This document shows positions 37,711 through 49,800 of a stretch of DNA of 64,000 nucleotides, piece after piece. The notes under the pieces are model-generated. The model was not told the DNA's origin, did no database searches, and saw only the letters and a list, made by a program, of their open reading frames with translations. The stretch's first letter is position 1. Every line of letters begins with the position of its first letter. Source of the DNA: Mactromeris polynyma (taxonomy: Eukaryota > Mollusca > Bivalvia > Venerida > Mactridae); contig JASFXZ010000003.1 in the NCBI GenBank assembly GCA_032209605.1, positions 35,738,762 to 35,802,761 on the forward strand, written 5' to 3'. The translations under genes and the position numbers were made by a program.

Positions 37711-39738
37711 AGCTAATATGGCCTAGTATACGTATTGTCTAAAAAATGCAATATTATCAGTACAAGAACATATGTGACCATTTGCATAGACGACACCCGA
37801 TTCATAACACGTTCTTCTTCTAAATCAGAAATACAGCCGACAACATTGTCGTTACGTGTTCATGACACGCAAAGAAGTGATTTCTGACAATCGAAATCGT
37901 ACAGATAGCTGCTTTTTTATCAAATATAGTTCATTACCAGGTCTTGCAATAGCGTGACAACGTTAAGACATTGGTTTCTTTTCTGAGAAAAGAAGATAAA
38001 AAGTGTTGAATTATCGGTCATAAAATGTACGTAAGATACTGTTAAGGAAGATCTGAGTAAAAAATCACCATACGAAGAGCGCAATTGGCTGTGTGAAGTA
38101 GGCACAACATTCGGCGTTAAACATTCGTCATTCAAACTCTCGGAACATTGAAATGTTGACTGTCGAACGTCGATTAACATTCGTTGCTTTGTATCGAATG
38201 TTGATTGTTGAGCACAGTTAGTCTGCATTATTCTTCATTAATCAATGTTTTGGGAATATTTCAAATGATTTCCTCTAAAGCTGAAATTTTCCGAAGTGGT
38301 CAACCCACTCATTATAAATAAATGCTATCGATTTGTAAAATGTTTTGACAAAATACAGCACACACTTCGTTTCCTACTTGCCAGTTCACTTTTATGACGT
38401 GTGTTAGCGCATAACGCATAAAACGTGTTAAAATAATACAGTAAATAATGTATCATGTTTAAAACTCTGAAAACTGTAGAATTTTAACGTCTTGAATATA
38501 TGTTTTAGCAGTATCCTGACCAAGTCAATGATATTAGAACTGCTTGGCCTTTTCTGTGCATTGTTTTGTCTGAAGCCTAAACAGGAAGTACATTTAAACC
38601 TCATAAATTGTTGGTAGATGGTACCGCGGTACATGGAGCAAAAACCCAACATTTTAAGGATGGCCTTAAATACAGTATACTTATTAACTTATCCTTTTGA
38701 TAAGGAAGAGAGTGTTAAATGTAAATGTTCACTGTCATGTACATCAAAAACAACAACTCTTTTGATGTTATAACTTCTTGTTTTTATTTGAATAGAAAAA
38801 TAAAATTACAATAAAAACATTCACGCATAACAATTAAAAAAAATCTTTATAAATTCAAAATATGGCCAAATGATTATTAGTACTTAGATAAATAAACACA
38901 GATTTACATAAACTATTTACCAACAACATATCATAATTATTTGACAAAAAACAAATGCTAGAATACGAAACTTAATAACAAACATATATAATGGATTAAT
39001 ACGATTAAAACATTAAAGGGAAAGAACACTTTTATCTTGTGATTATTCAAACACGAGTATTCTCCCCTTGTGAAAAATATAAAAGGTTTTTATACATGCT
39101 CTTTTGAAATGCAGAGTTTACCAGATAAATCATTACCAGACTAAAATGTCTATGTCTTTGGTAATTATACCAATTTTTACTGGACAAAATGGGTTTTTAT
39201 CAGACATTTCAGACGTACAGACACATCTTGCAAACTCTGATTTACTTATAATATTTTATATCCTAGATTCATATGAGCAATGAAAGACATATTTCATATT
39301 CTGAGGATAAGAGACATAGGAAATGGCACTCAATGAAAAAAAAGCATAACATATGATTTGACCAGTAAATAATCAGCATATATTGAATTTTATTTATATG
39401 TAATATAACATTTCTCTTTGAAACAAGTTATAAGTTACCCTAGTCTTAGTTCATAGTTCTTTTTTTTTCGAGTACCTCATTGCATAAATCTGGCCCATTT
39501 CTGTCCAAATTGGAAAAAAATACCAATTTGGGAAAACTTCTCGTTGTTAAAAGAACAGGCTTTTCATATCAAGTGCTTCTGATTGGGAATTTCTTTTCTG
39601 ATTGGGACAAAAAACATATATTTGGCTTTGGGAATGGGTCAGATAGTGTGACCCGTGAGAACTATAGATATAAGCCTGTAAAAAAACTTCACCGAAATTC
39701 AGTGGATTTTGGAAAGGGAACGTACTCTTTATCGAAAG

Positions 39739-39857
39739 GTTAATCAATCCGCGTCAAGGTAACACATGTTGTTCGGTTGAAGAGAAATTGCCTTGTGGTT
39801 AACACAACAACTGACATGCAAATAGCAAAACAATGTTAGTACGACTGCGCCGAAAAC
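39739..39857 (+). repeat. Dispersed repeat family A, copy 3
   Basis: Contains TCCGCGTCAAGGTAAC, TTCGGTTGAAGAGAAATTGC, ATGCAAATAGCAAAAC and GACTGCGCCGAAAAC. It lacks the TTTGATTGGTTTAC block found in the other two copies, so it has an internal deletion. Confidence 0.72.
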
Positions 39858-41117
39858 AAGATTTGTGTTTCAAGATCAATCTCAAGTAATATAACATCGC
39901 TGCTAGGAGACATGAATGGTGAATGACACAATGTCTTGATATGAACCTAAACAATTTAAACAATACCAAACACATTATATATGTAGGTAAGAAAGTTCGA
40001 ATGTGAAAACATTTGTGTGAGCAACTGAATGCAAACATTACTATTTGCTGTATGTGAAAGACAAACCATAACTATTTCACAATCATTATGTAAATAATAA
40101 TAATAATAAGGTGAGAAACGGAAGAGCAGAAAAGCAACATTCTCAAAGCAGGACCTTTCAAGACAGATCTCTATGGTCTAGATCTCCAGAAATAAAATCA
40201 AGAACATGGAGTGTTTAATAAAAGTAAACTGGCATTTCTTGAAAAGCGATGCGACAATTATTCGCCGGTAATTAAAAGTCTAGTAACTGTCCGTAAGGAG
40301 TTGTTGCACAATAATAGATACGTATGTCTGCATTCAAACCATAATTTATGAAACGTCCATTCTTATTTCTTGAGAAGACGAATTCATTCATTCCAGTCCA
40401 GAGTTAACATCGTGCAGATTTGTGCAGATTTGAGCAAATCACCATCAATCTCACAAACGCGGCTCAGGTGTTCAAAATTTGCTACGACATTTAACTTTAG
40501 ATTTGATTGGCTTACGTACCGCAGTGACACAATTAGCAAAAGCGAGGACGGAGGTATAAAACAAAAAATAAATAGCATGAGTATGTAATTTGGTATAAAT
40601 AATATTGATAATAATAAATCCATAAATTAACAATATTAATAACAATTATGATAAATAATTATAAATTATTATGGATAAAACTACTTTTTGTATTTGTGTG
40701 TTCACATATTCTTCACCAAAGTAAAAAAATCCTTTTTACAATTCTTTAGAAATAAAAAAATGAGGGAATGCTAAAAAGTCGGTTTTATTGGAATATATTT
40801 GTATTCACAACTGGGCCATCCAATATAAATGTGTGATACCCAGAAATTATGCGAGATTGTTTTTGTGTCTCAAAAGGTAAAACTTCTACAAAAAACTTCA
40901 AGAAGTCTTGACGAAATTGATCGATATACCCGTCCATACATTGTGAAAAGGGGTATCACAAGGATGACATTGGCGTCTTATGTTGATATACTGACACAAA
41001 CACACACCATGAAGACATCACACAAACGACAATTGACCCTTCCTCAAACGCACTGTAGCCACGCCCACCTTAGCAACAGGTGCTCGTTGTAACTACGTTA
41101 GACAAGCGCTTTACAAA

Positions 41118-41264
41118 ATGGCGACCGACAATAATAAACGTAATGTAATTTTGGAGTGTCTTCCAAGCGATTTTGCGTTGAATTATTGTTGTGATCAAAC
41201 TTTGACTCTTTTACGCCTGTCTGGTTTACTGATAAGAAAGAAATACTCAAAAAACCGTCTGTGA
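41118..41264 (+). CDS. Possible small ORF or first exon (48 codons)
   Basis: ATG in a good initiation context (AAAATGGCG) opens a 48-codon frame, MATDNNKRNVILECLPSD and onward, ending KNRL and TGA. The preceding 80 bases are locally GC-richer and hold a GC-box-like CCACGCCCACC, which is unusual here. There is no recognisable domain. It could be a first exon, a micro-ORF or chance. Confidence 0.22.
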   Translation: MATDNNKRNVILECLPSDFALNYCCDQTLTLLRLSGLLIRKKYSKNRL

Positions 41265-41269
41265 CAGAC

Positions 41270-43170
41270 CAAAAATTATCAAAGAAAAATCAACATCATA
41301 GCTAAGCATCTTATTGGAATGGACATATTTTATACTACAGCCACAAATAAATGCACAAAATTTACATATTTTGGATAATATAAGGATAATTTGTAATGTC
41401 TATTATAATCTGACATCAAAAATATTTGTTAAAAGTCCATGTGGTAAATATTTTGTTTTGAAATTGACAAAATAGTCTGTTTAATAAATAATTTAGAAAG
41501 TGAACAGACATTACAATATTAGGATTATATCTCAAATCATCAATTAATCATTCAACACTTACATGTACTTCTAAAAATTCAAGAAATTATGCTTAAAGAA
41601 ACAAGGCCAGTTCTGGCTCGGACAAATTATATAATAATACGCAATAGGCCTAAACAATATTGTCCCCTGTGTGCACTATCTAGATATCAATCTTGTCCAA
41701 ACCCATAATCAGCATTTCTATTTGTCTGCCCCAGTTGGAATCCAATATACATCCAATCAGTGCTTCCTGTCATCATCTGACACATATATACAGTACATTT
41801 ATGAAGTGTCAAATATTTCTATAGACTTTTACTAAAATACCATTGATCAGGTCTGTGTCGAATGTTATAAAATGTGTACATTATTTTAGAACTGAATTCG
41901 ACATAGGTGTGATTTGTAGGGTTTAAACACGATATATTACTAATTTCTGCCCTATCATAAACTGTAAACACCAGTGTAAATGAAATAATGAAGACATCAG
42001 AACTTTTCTAACTCTTATAAATTACGATTGAAAGAGATACTCATCAGTGAGTAACCAATACCAGTAAATCTCCAGTATTTTCATTTTTCACTAGTATTAT
42101 CAAAAATAAAAATATTTTTTCTGCATATATGTTTATGGCTAAACTATCTTCTAATCTCAATAATTATTGATGTTATAATTGATTCTGTGCATTTTTTGTT
42201 TTACAAACTAGGCATTTATAACTAATTTATAAAGTAATGTCCACCCTAAGCAAATGGAATATTCAAATACTTATCTAAATGCTGGTAAAAGTCAAATATT
42301 GTAGTTTATCAAACTAACAATAATGTTCATTCAACACGCAGATATATTGATCATATCAGACATTATATAAATTGCAACTTATTAAAACCAGAAGATGCAT
42401 GAGAAGGACAGTTTGGTGAAATAAACCTTCACTGCTTTCTAATTATTGATTCGAATGACATAATTAATCAAGAATTTAGCTAATCAGTGTAAAATTGTTT
42501 AGCAGTTTGTTGCTTGCATATATGTATATACAACAAACATATTTTAAGTTGTTTTTTTATCTTCTATGGTTATATTTTTCATTAATGTCTAATGTCTGCC
42601 CCCTCCCAGTAAAGCCGATATGAATAGATATTTCAATTTTTCTAGTCACTCCGGATATCTGCTGTCCGAACAACACAATCCGTAGCTGAAACTTTTCACC
42701 ATTGTCACATATTAACATAATATGATATAATAACAATGCTATCATCATCAGAAATCTACTAAATCTTATTTTTATCGCGCGATTATCTTTTCCTGTTTGT
42801 CTAAGGTTTGTCTAAGGTAAGCGAGCTGCTGGGGGTGTGTCGAAATCCCGTTATCTGATTGGCCAATTGGCCTGTCAATCAAATATCTGAGGAAGGGTCA
42901 ATTCATAAGTGTACCTATGGTGATATTCAAAGTAAAGCGACGAAATATAAATTAAAGTGAAAAGAACTGCGTTTACAAATGGGTCAATATCAAAATTTAT
43001 TGCTTGTGCTATTGTTTCTATCTCGACACAATCAGTGGATATACTCCACTTATAGCAAATGATACTGAAACTTTGAGACATAGATTTGAACAAGATTGGA
43101 AGTGAAATTAATTCTAGCCTGCCAATTGTATTCAGTATTAAAGTTTACTGGGTTAGTAAAAACTGAAATT
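41270..43170. other. AT-rich DNA downstream of the guanylyl cyclase gene
   Basis: No gene seen. A perfect palindrome GGCCAATTGGCC with overlapping CCAAT and ATTGG boxes lies at 42861-42872. Confidence 0.4.
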
Positions 43171-43176
43171 GAAGAA

Positions 43177-43182
43177 TTTATT
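43177..43182 (-). terminator. Possible polyadenylation signal of the guanylyl cyclase gene
   Basis: AATAAA on the minus strand, about 38 bases after the TGA stop. It is close to the stop, so a more distal signal is also possible in this AT-rich DNA. Confidence 0.35.
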
Positions 43183-43219
43183 TTCACTTCTTCTGACATT
43201 CATTTACAACAGCCACATA

Positions 43220-43882
43220 TCACACAACTGAATTTGCCATTTGAGCTTCACTGTCAAAACCATTAATTCCAGTATGACTGTGTGGTTCATGTTCAATTGC
43301 TATCTTAGGATTTGAGCTCTTAGGCCGATGTCCAACAGAATAATGTCTGATTAACAGAGGATCCGTCTCATACCTTATCTCACCGGTATCGCTATTTGAG
43401 TTCTCCTGCATAAGATACGTCGAGGCTAAATCTGTTCCAGAAGAAGACTTTATATGAAGACTGGAAGTAAGTCCATTTAGATTCGACTTCATATTTTTAT
43501 GGACATTATTGAAGCCATGTGGAACTGTGTTGTGTAGTGGTTCCTTCTGACAATGGAATGGAGTCGATAGGAAAGAACGCGAGCCAGTAGAATCACTGCG
43601 AACTGTTTTGTTATCGTTTTCACGTAAGATGTCTAGAATATTAGATTCTGGCACTTTAAGATTATCATCACTATCTTGATTGTAACTGTTTCTATTGATG
43701 AAGTTTTGAGGCGTAGTCTTGTTTTTATTGCAGTTCAAACATCTAGGGACCGTATTTGGCGTACTTGGCTTGAAGTAATTGTTACTGTAACCTTCAGTGA
43801 TTTTTGGGATGTTTTGTACACGGTTACTACGGACAGATTCAACTTCGCCTAACAACCAGAATGTGAATAACTCACCCTTACC
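43220..43882 (-). CDS. Guanylyl cyclase last exon: long cytoplasmic tail
   Basis: 220 residues and a TGA stop. It opens with [13 protein letters not shown], the conserved end of the catalytic domain. The following 200 or so residues are Asn/Ser/Lys-rich, probably disordered, and resemble no domain I know. The natriuretic-peptide receptors I know stop soon after this point, so the tail is long. The final residues are NSVV, which fits a class I PDZ ligand (Ser-x-hydrophobic). The acceptor is TTTTCAG, directly before GGTAAGGG. Confidence 0.9.
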   Translation of the reverse strand, partial: GKGELFTFWLLGEVESVRSNRVQNIPKITEGYSNNYFKPSTPNTVPRCLNCNKNKTTPQNFINRNSYNQDSDDNLKVPESNILDILRENDNKTVRSDSTGSRSFLSTPFHCQKEPLHNTVPHGFNNVHKNMKSNLNGLTSSLHIKSSSGTDLASTYLMQENSNSDTGEIRYETDPLLIRHYSVGHRPKSSNPKIAIEHEPHSHTGINGFDSEAQMANSVV

Positions 43883-46800
43883 CTGAAAATAAAATAATCA
43901 TCTTGATGAGATTAGAACATGATATATACATATAACCTTGTGCAAGAGCTTCACAAGTAGAACTTCGCATTATTAAGATTTTTACGTTTCAGATTCCATT
44001 TTGCTGACCCTTCGCATATCGCAATGCTTTCGCTGTTGTCGTCTTGTCCTTTAACAGACCACATAAATAAGAACATTGAAAGATAATTCAAATGGGAATT
44101 TAGTGATGATTTAGACCGTATATATTGGCTACTTTGTCGTTTACAACATGTTGTTAACTGCCGCTCTTCGAACTTTCGTTATGTTTACCACTCGTATATA
44201 TATATATGCGAAAACAATACCTTCATGGCAATCTTTCCTCTAGCCTCCAAGTTATATCCTCCTAACTTTTCCAGGATATCTTTACTTCGTTGGCTGCAAT
44301 GGATCTTCATAGCTGAAGAAAAATATTAAAATTATGCATTAGTTATTAAAGTCCCCGTCGCTTGTTATAAAAATCATGAGCCTCTTGCGCTACTTAAGAT
44401 CTATCCACTAGCAGGCTCTAATGTATATTCTATGTACCCTATAAGTACTGAATGCCGAGGCAAGAACCACCAATACCATTGTTTATGTCATTGTTATGTC
44501 GGGTCTAGGGATTTAACCCAGAACATCCAGCTTTCAAGGTGAACAGTCACTCCGCTATTTGCGTGATCATAATTGCGCAAGTGTCACTTAATGTACGATA
44601 TAGCCTTCTCAATATGATAAGATAAGCCATTTGATGATAGAAATATATGTTTCCCCTTATCGTCCCCCTAAATTCCCCTTAGTTGTACTTTATGGTCGGC
44701 CAGGCCATTCCTTACACCCCTATTCCCAAACATGTTTGCACATCCTCAGTGCCTGATGTTTTATAGACTGTTGTTTTCCCGGAGGTCAGTGTGGGGAGGC
44801 ACTGTCTTGTGTATGTGGCGTTCCCTGTAACAACTGCATGTCTTCTACATCCAGTTAATGTACTAACTAATGGCAACAAGTACAACTGAACTTGATTATA
44901 AACTATTATTCAGTGCATCTATGTATAAACCCGCCCGTTATGTCTGGTTCTTCGGTGATGGTCATAAACTATTCAATATATTCGTATATATCATCAGCAC
45001 TATGTTCCTTAAAACCCAACATAATTGAAATTTCAATTTCAAAAACGTATGTTAGCAGTTATCCTGCTGATCACAAACATCAGCCCAGAGAAACTTTTAA
45101 AGCACTCTTGTACATATATAGTTATGTTCTAACATCGTCCTGTCGCACCATTCGATGTAGAGCGAACAATTGTCATGGGTTTGATTTAATTTGATATCGC
45201 ATTACTTACGTTCACCATTGGTTTCCATCCTAGATGCTGTATTTACAGTGTCACCAAACAATGTATACCTCGGCATCGTTAGACCAACCACACCCGCAAC
45301 ACATGGACCTGTATATAGTCAATTAATCATGATGAATAAAATGTCTTTTTACCAAACACCGTATTTTTGCGATAGTTGATTCATCTACTAAATGATCCTA
45401 AGTGTACGTTAATATCGACCGACTAATGCGATGGAATAAACTACAGGCAAATTATTTTCGACCGATGTAAAAACTAAAAAGTTGTTTTGTGTAGAAGTTT
45501 AACACCGTTTTAGAACAGTATCTAAGTTACGTACGGTAGTCACTTAACCTAACTAGGATTCATGGGTTACCTACCAGCACTATCCTATTTTCGCGCAAGT
45601 AAATTACAAGTTATGACCAAGAGGTGTAGGACAGCAGACTTAAGATTAAGATGTATTTATCTTCATGCAAAAATGTCTGGGAGAACCAGTTTGGGTTTAG
45701 TCCCCCAATATGTTTTTATTCTTCCTATGGCTCGCTTTTTTATATTTATACATACCTCGTTACTTCGTAAGAAAGCAAACAACATACTGGGAACCCAGAT
45801 TGAGTGATTAAACTCCAACAGGGATTCGTTTAACAAAGGAATTCATTCATATAGGAAACAGTCTATTCGACAAGTTTGGACTCTTTTGTGTAGTTTTTCA
45901 ATATAATTCTGATCTACCGAATATACTGTTATATGCATGTACATTATGAACTTTATAGAGTCAAATGTTCTAACCAGAATCACAAAAACAGGAATATTAT
46001 TATGATTATAAATCACATCAAGTTTAATGTTTAATGAATGTGGCCTATGCTTTGGTTGTGTGAGACGGTATATACTGTTGACGAATTGGAATATAATAAT
46101 AAATGACAATTACCCGAGTGCATGCCAATACGAAGAGACATTGTATAGTCTGGACGGTGTCTGACACGAAATGATTTGATTTCTTCAAGTAGTTTTAATG
46201 ACATTGAAGCAATCTCTCCGGCATGATTGTCACCATTGCGTATTGGTAATCCACTGACAACCATATATGCATCACCTAAATTATCAATGGAGACAAATAG
46301 TAAAGTAATAATTTTAGCGTCATATAAGAAAACCTACCAATGGTAGCTGCCACAGTAAAATGTTGTGGTTCGCTAAATCCAGTTCAGATAGTTTTTCAAA
46401 TTGTTTCTTTTTTTCAAGTCAAGTCGAATGTAAGGAAATTCATGTAACATAGTTTTTTTCATTAAACGTGGCACTAGTATAGATAAATTTCATTAACACA
46501 AGCTAATGTAATTTGTTATCCATTTTATAACTCAGTTTAATTTATAAAAATCAGCTCCCCGAGACGCTCTGAACGATAGTGAAGCGGTAATGAGGTTTTG
46601 ATTTTACTCATAATATTTCAGGCCTCATAACGGGCATCAACGAAACTAAAAGTTATTATAAATGTTGCGATTTAGCAAATTAAAGGTTATGGAGTGGTTT
46701 CTGTAAAATAAAAGCTGTTTTGAGTGTTCAATTTATGGATCAATGCGGCCGAGACCTGATATTAGTTGTCTGAAAAATCGCACTGAAAAAACAGATCTCA

Positions 46801-49800
46801 AATAAGATAAATTGTTATACGTAAGTACATTTAACATGCTCTTTGCATTTTCCACTGTTTGGAATGGGTAAGAGAGAATATAAGAACACACAGTTTCAGT
46901 TTTAAGAAACACAATATTACCTACCAATAGTTTCTATTTTGAAAACGTCGAAATGTCTGATGATATTATCAAATATTGTATATAAATCGTTCAACATATC
47001 AACAACCTGTAAGAAAACATTGTACAACTATCAAACATTTAGTGGTCAATAGATAAAATTGGTCACTCGGGGAATATGACCCATCAGCATTCAGTATTAA
47101 CTGCACGTTCCTTCACTATCTGTTACCGTGGCGACCGATTATTTGATATAGTTACAAAGCAAATGATGAACATACTTTACTAATACTCCTGTACATGCGT
47201 ACCCAATGTCACAAAAAACGTCTTACACTTAGTAAGTTTTCGCTCGTTGCAAGTTTTTGGACGGACAAAAAACAAGTGTTCTCAGGATTCAAATGTAGAG
47301 AACAAAACATTCATGTGAGTAAAAGCGAGAAAGGTATTGATACTTTTTAATAAAGGTATTTTTTTTGTATGAAATGGATGAGAATCATATTGTTTAAATC
47401 CTAAATAGAATGTATTTTCTGTTGTCTTCTACAAAAGTGAAAGTTGGTATTAATTTTTTATCGTTAACTGAATAATTATCAGTTTGAAAGAGGGCAAACT
47501 AAAAATCAGTTTTCGGATAACTTAATCATACCTCCATTGGAGTACTGTCCGCAGACAGTTGTGTAAAACCACAAATATCACTAAAATAGATAGTAACACA
47601 GTGAAAGGCTTCTGGAATGACAGCCTCGCCCATCTTTAACTGATCCGCCACACATCTGAAATGAAACATGAAATTACCATTCAAATCGTTGTTAGGACCG
47701 CTACCAATTAATCAGTAAAACTTCACCAATTCAAATTATTTATTTTCCGCACGTTCTTTATGTGAAATGTAAGAATTTGCTCAATTCATTTAATGTGTTT
47801 GATCGATCATCAGTGTATACACAGACTCCCATCAAATAACCATCATTACAAGCCAATCAATTACACAATGCTAAATATTATTTTTAAAATGCATTTTTTA
47901 TGAATTACTGGCTTTCAATTAATAATAAAATAGTGCAGCATAACGATTCGTCATAAGTAATTCTTGACAATGTATTTTCATTTAATAGTGTAAAACTATC
48001 CACCGAACTATTTTTTTTCGATTTTAAAGTTGTCTTAGAAGCTACCGTGAATAATGTTTGTGAATGTAAGCCCACTGTAACCAGATAGGGTACGGTTGAT
48101 GTGCTCTTTGGCAAAATAACAACAGCAGAGAGTCTATCAGAAATGCTGATGTAAACGCGGTACCTAACCTTATAGCACTAATCTTTCTAGCACAATAAAT
48201 GGTAATATTGAACGATCTATCTCTCGCTTGGCCAGGCTCATTTCATTATCAGAATTACTGAAATCATGGTAAAAAGTGATTATCTGGAGATTGTTAAAGG
48301 AACAGCACGATGTATCTACATTGTAGTTGTATGTTTTTGTGTCAGTCCGACATAATCACGATATTATACAATACGATTGTGACATTTTTCGGACAAGTTA
48401 GCAGACTTCATTCGCACACTTGTCTTGTTTCCATAATTGGAGTTTGTCTACTGTCATTTTTGTCAGAAAAGAGAAACACAGCGTGCAAATTGTTACACGA
48501 AAGTATTACGTGATATTCTGGAGATGGGTGGAAAATAGGGGATATTACTTTGCATTCACTGGAGTAACAATCGGTATTGCACAACTGGAACTCATCACTT
48601 GATGCTCGAAATGAATCTGGTATATGTCATAGTGTTCAGGGGGCGTAGTAGGATCTCGTGATAGAAGACAGCACATTCTTTGAAGTAGTCAGTTTTTTGC
48701 ACAATCCAGTTTTCATATAAAGGTTCAAATTTTGGGCTTTCAAAATTAAAGGTTTCATTTACATTGTGAAAGTACAGAAACAGTGAGAAAAGGGCGCTTA
48801 TGAATCCTACAATATCGGAATATAATGGCAATACACAATGACTCTGCGGCCACTACAAAATGCAGACAAAACTCTTGTAACAATAAATTGAAAGAATCAC
48901 TGATTGATGAAATGATAATTGTATCTTATAGAAGAGAGACAAACAGTTTCAATATTCCTGGTCCCGTGCTTCATAAAGATTAAACTGAGTTATGCTAAAC
49001 TACTGCATACTTTGGCAGCATTCGAAGCAACAACGCTTCCGTTTTCTTCTTTTCTTCAATCAACATGGTTGTTCTTTCCTCTACAATATCTTCGAGATTC
49101 TTTTGATATTTCTCCATCATAGCCATCATATTGCCAAATATATTTCGTTTCCTGAAGTCAAAACATTTTTTAATTAATTTCAATAGGTTTAAAAAACACA
49201 GCAACACAGTTTATGAGTACAGGATGTCAACATGAATATGGTTCGGATACCGAGCATTGGCGTTGCCTAGGATATCATTGTAGTAGTATTTGTACTATTC
49301 GAAACGGGGTTCTAATTATCAACATACAGTCTATTCCGATCTATTTTATGCTCAAATTTCGATTAAATAGATACAAAAGAAGACTTTAGAGAACTATATC
49401 GGGCATATTTGAATACTCCGTATCATATGGGACCTATTACAACATAGATATGTGTATTTTTAAATTGAACAACTCTCTTGGTGCATGGGAATTAATCTCT
49501 TTACTCCATAAGCAAGTTGGATGGCTATTTCACATGTGATCTACCTCGGATGTTTCATTATTGCACATCACAACGATTGTGAATATTGAAAGATCTTGAC
49601 CTAGTGTGCTAAGGCATGGAGGCACCTTAGTTGGAAACTCTTGCTAAACAAAAAATGTACTCGCTATATCACATTCTTAACAACAGTTCCACTAGATCAT
49701 TGAACGTCAAGAATTACTGACTAGCAGAATATTAGAAACCTTTAGAGAACAAAGAGGGAATTACTTCACATCAGATTGGCTTTGTGATCTGTTTGTGTCT

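Larger units (their letters stand above)
36800..41100. other. Mostly non-coding DNA
   Basis: Apart from the family C copy at 37560 and family A copy at 39739, nothing was recognised. Open frames at 37920 (minus) and 39480 (plus) have no coding features. Confidence 0.4.
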
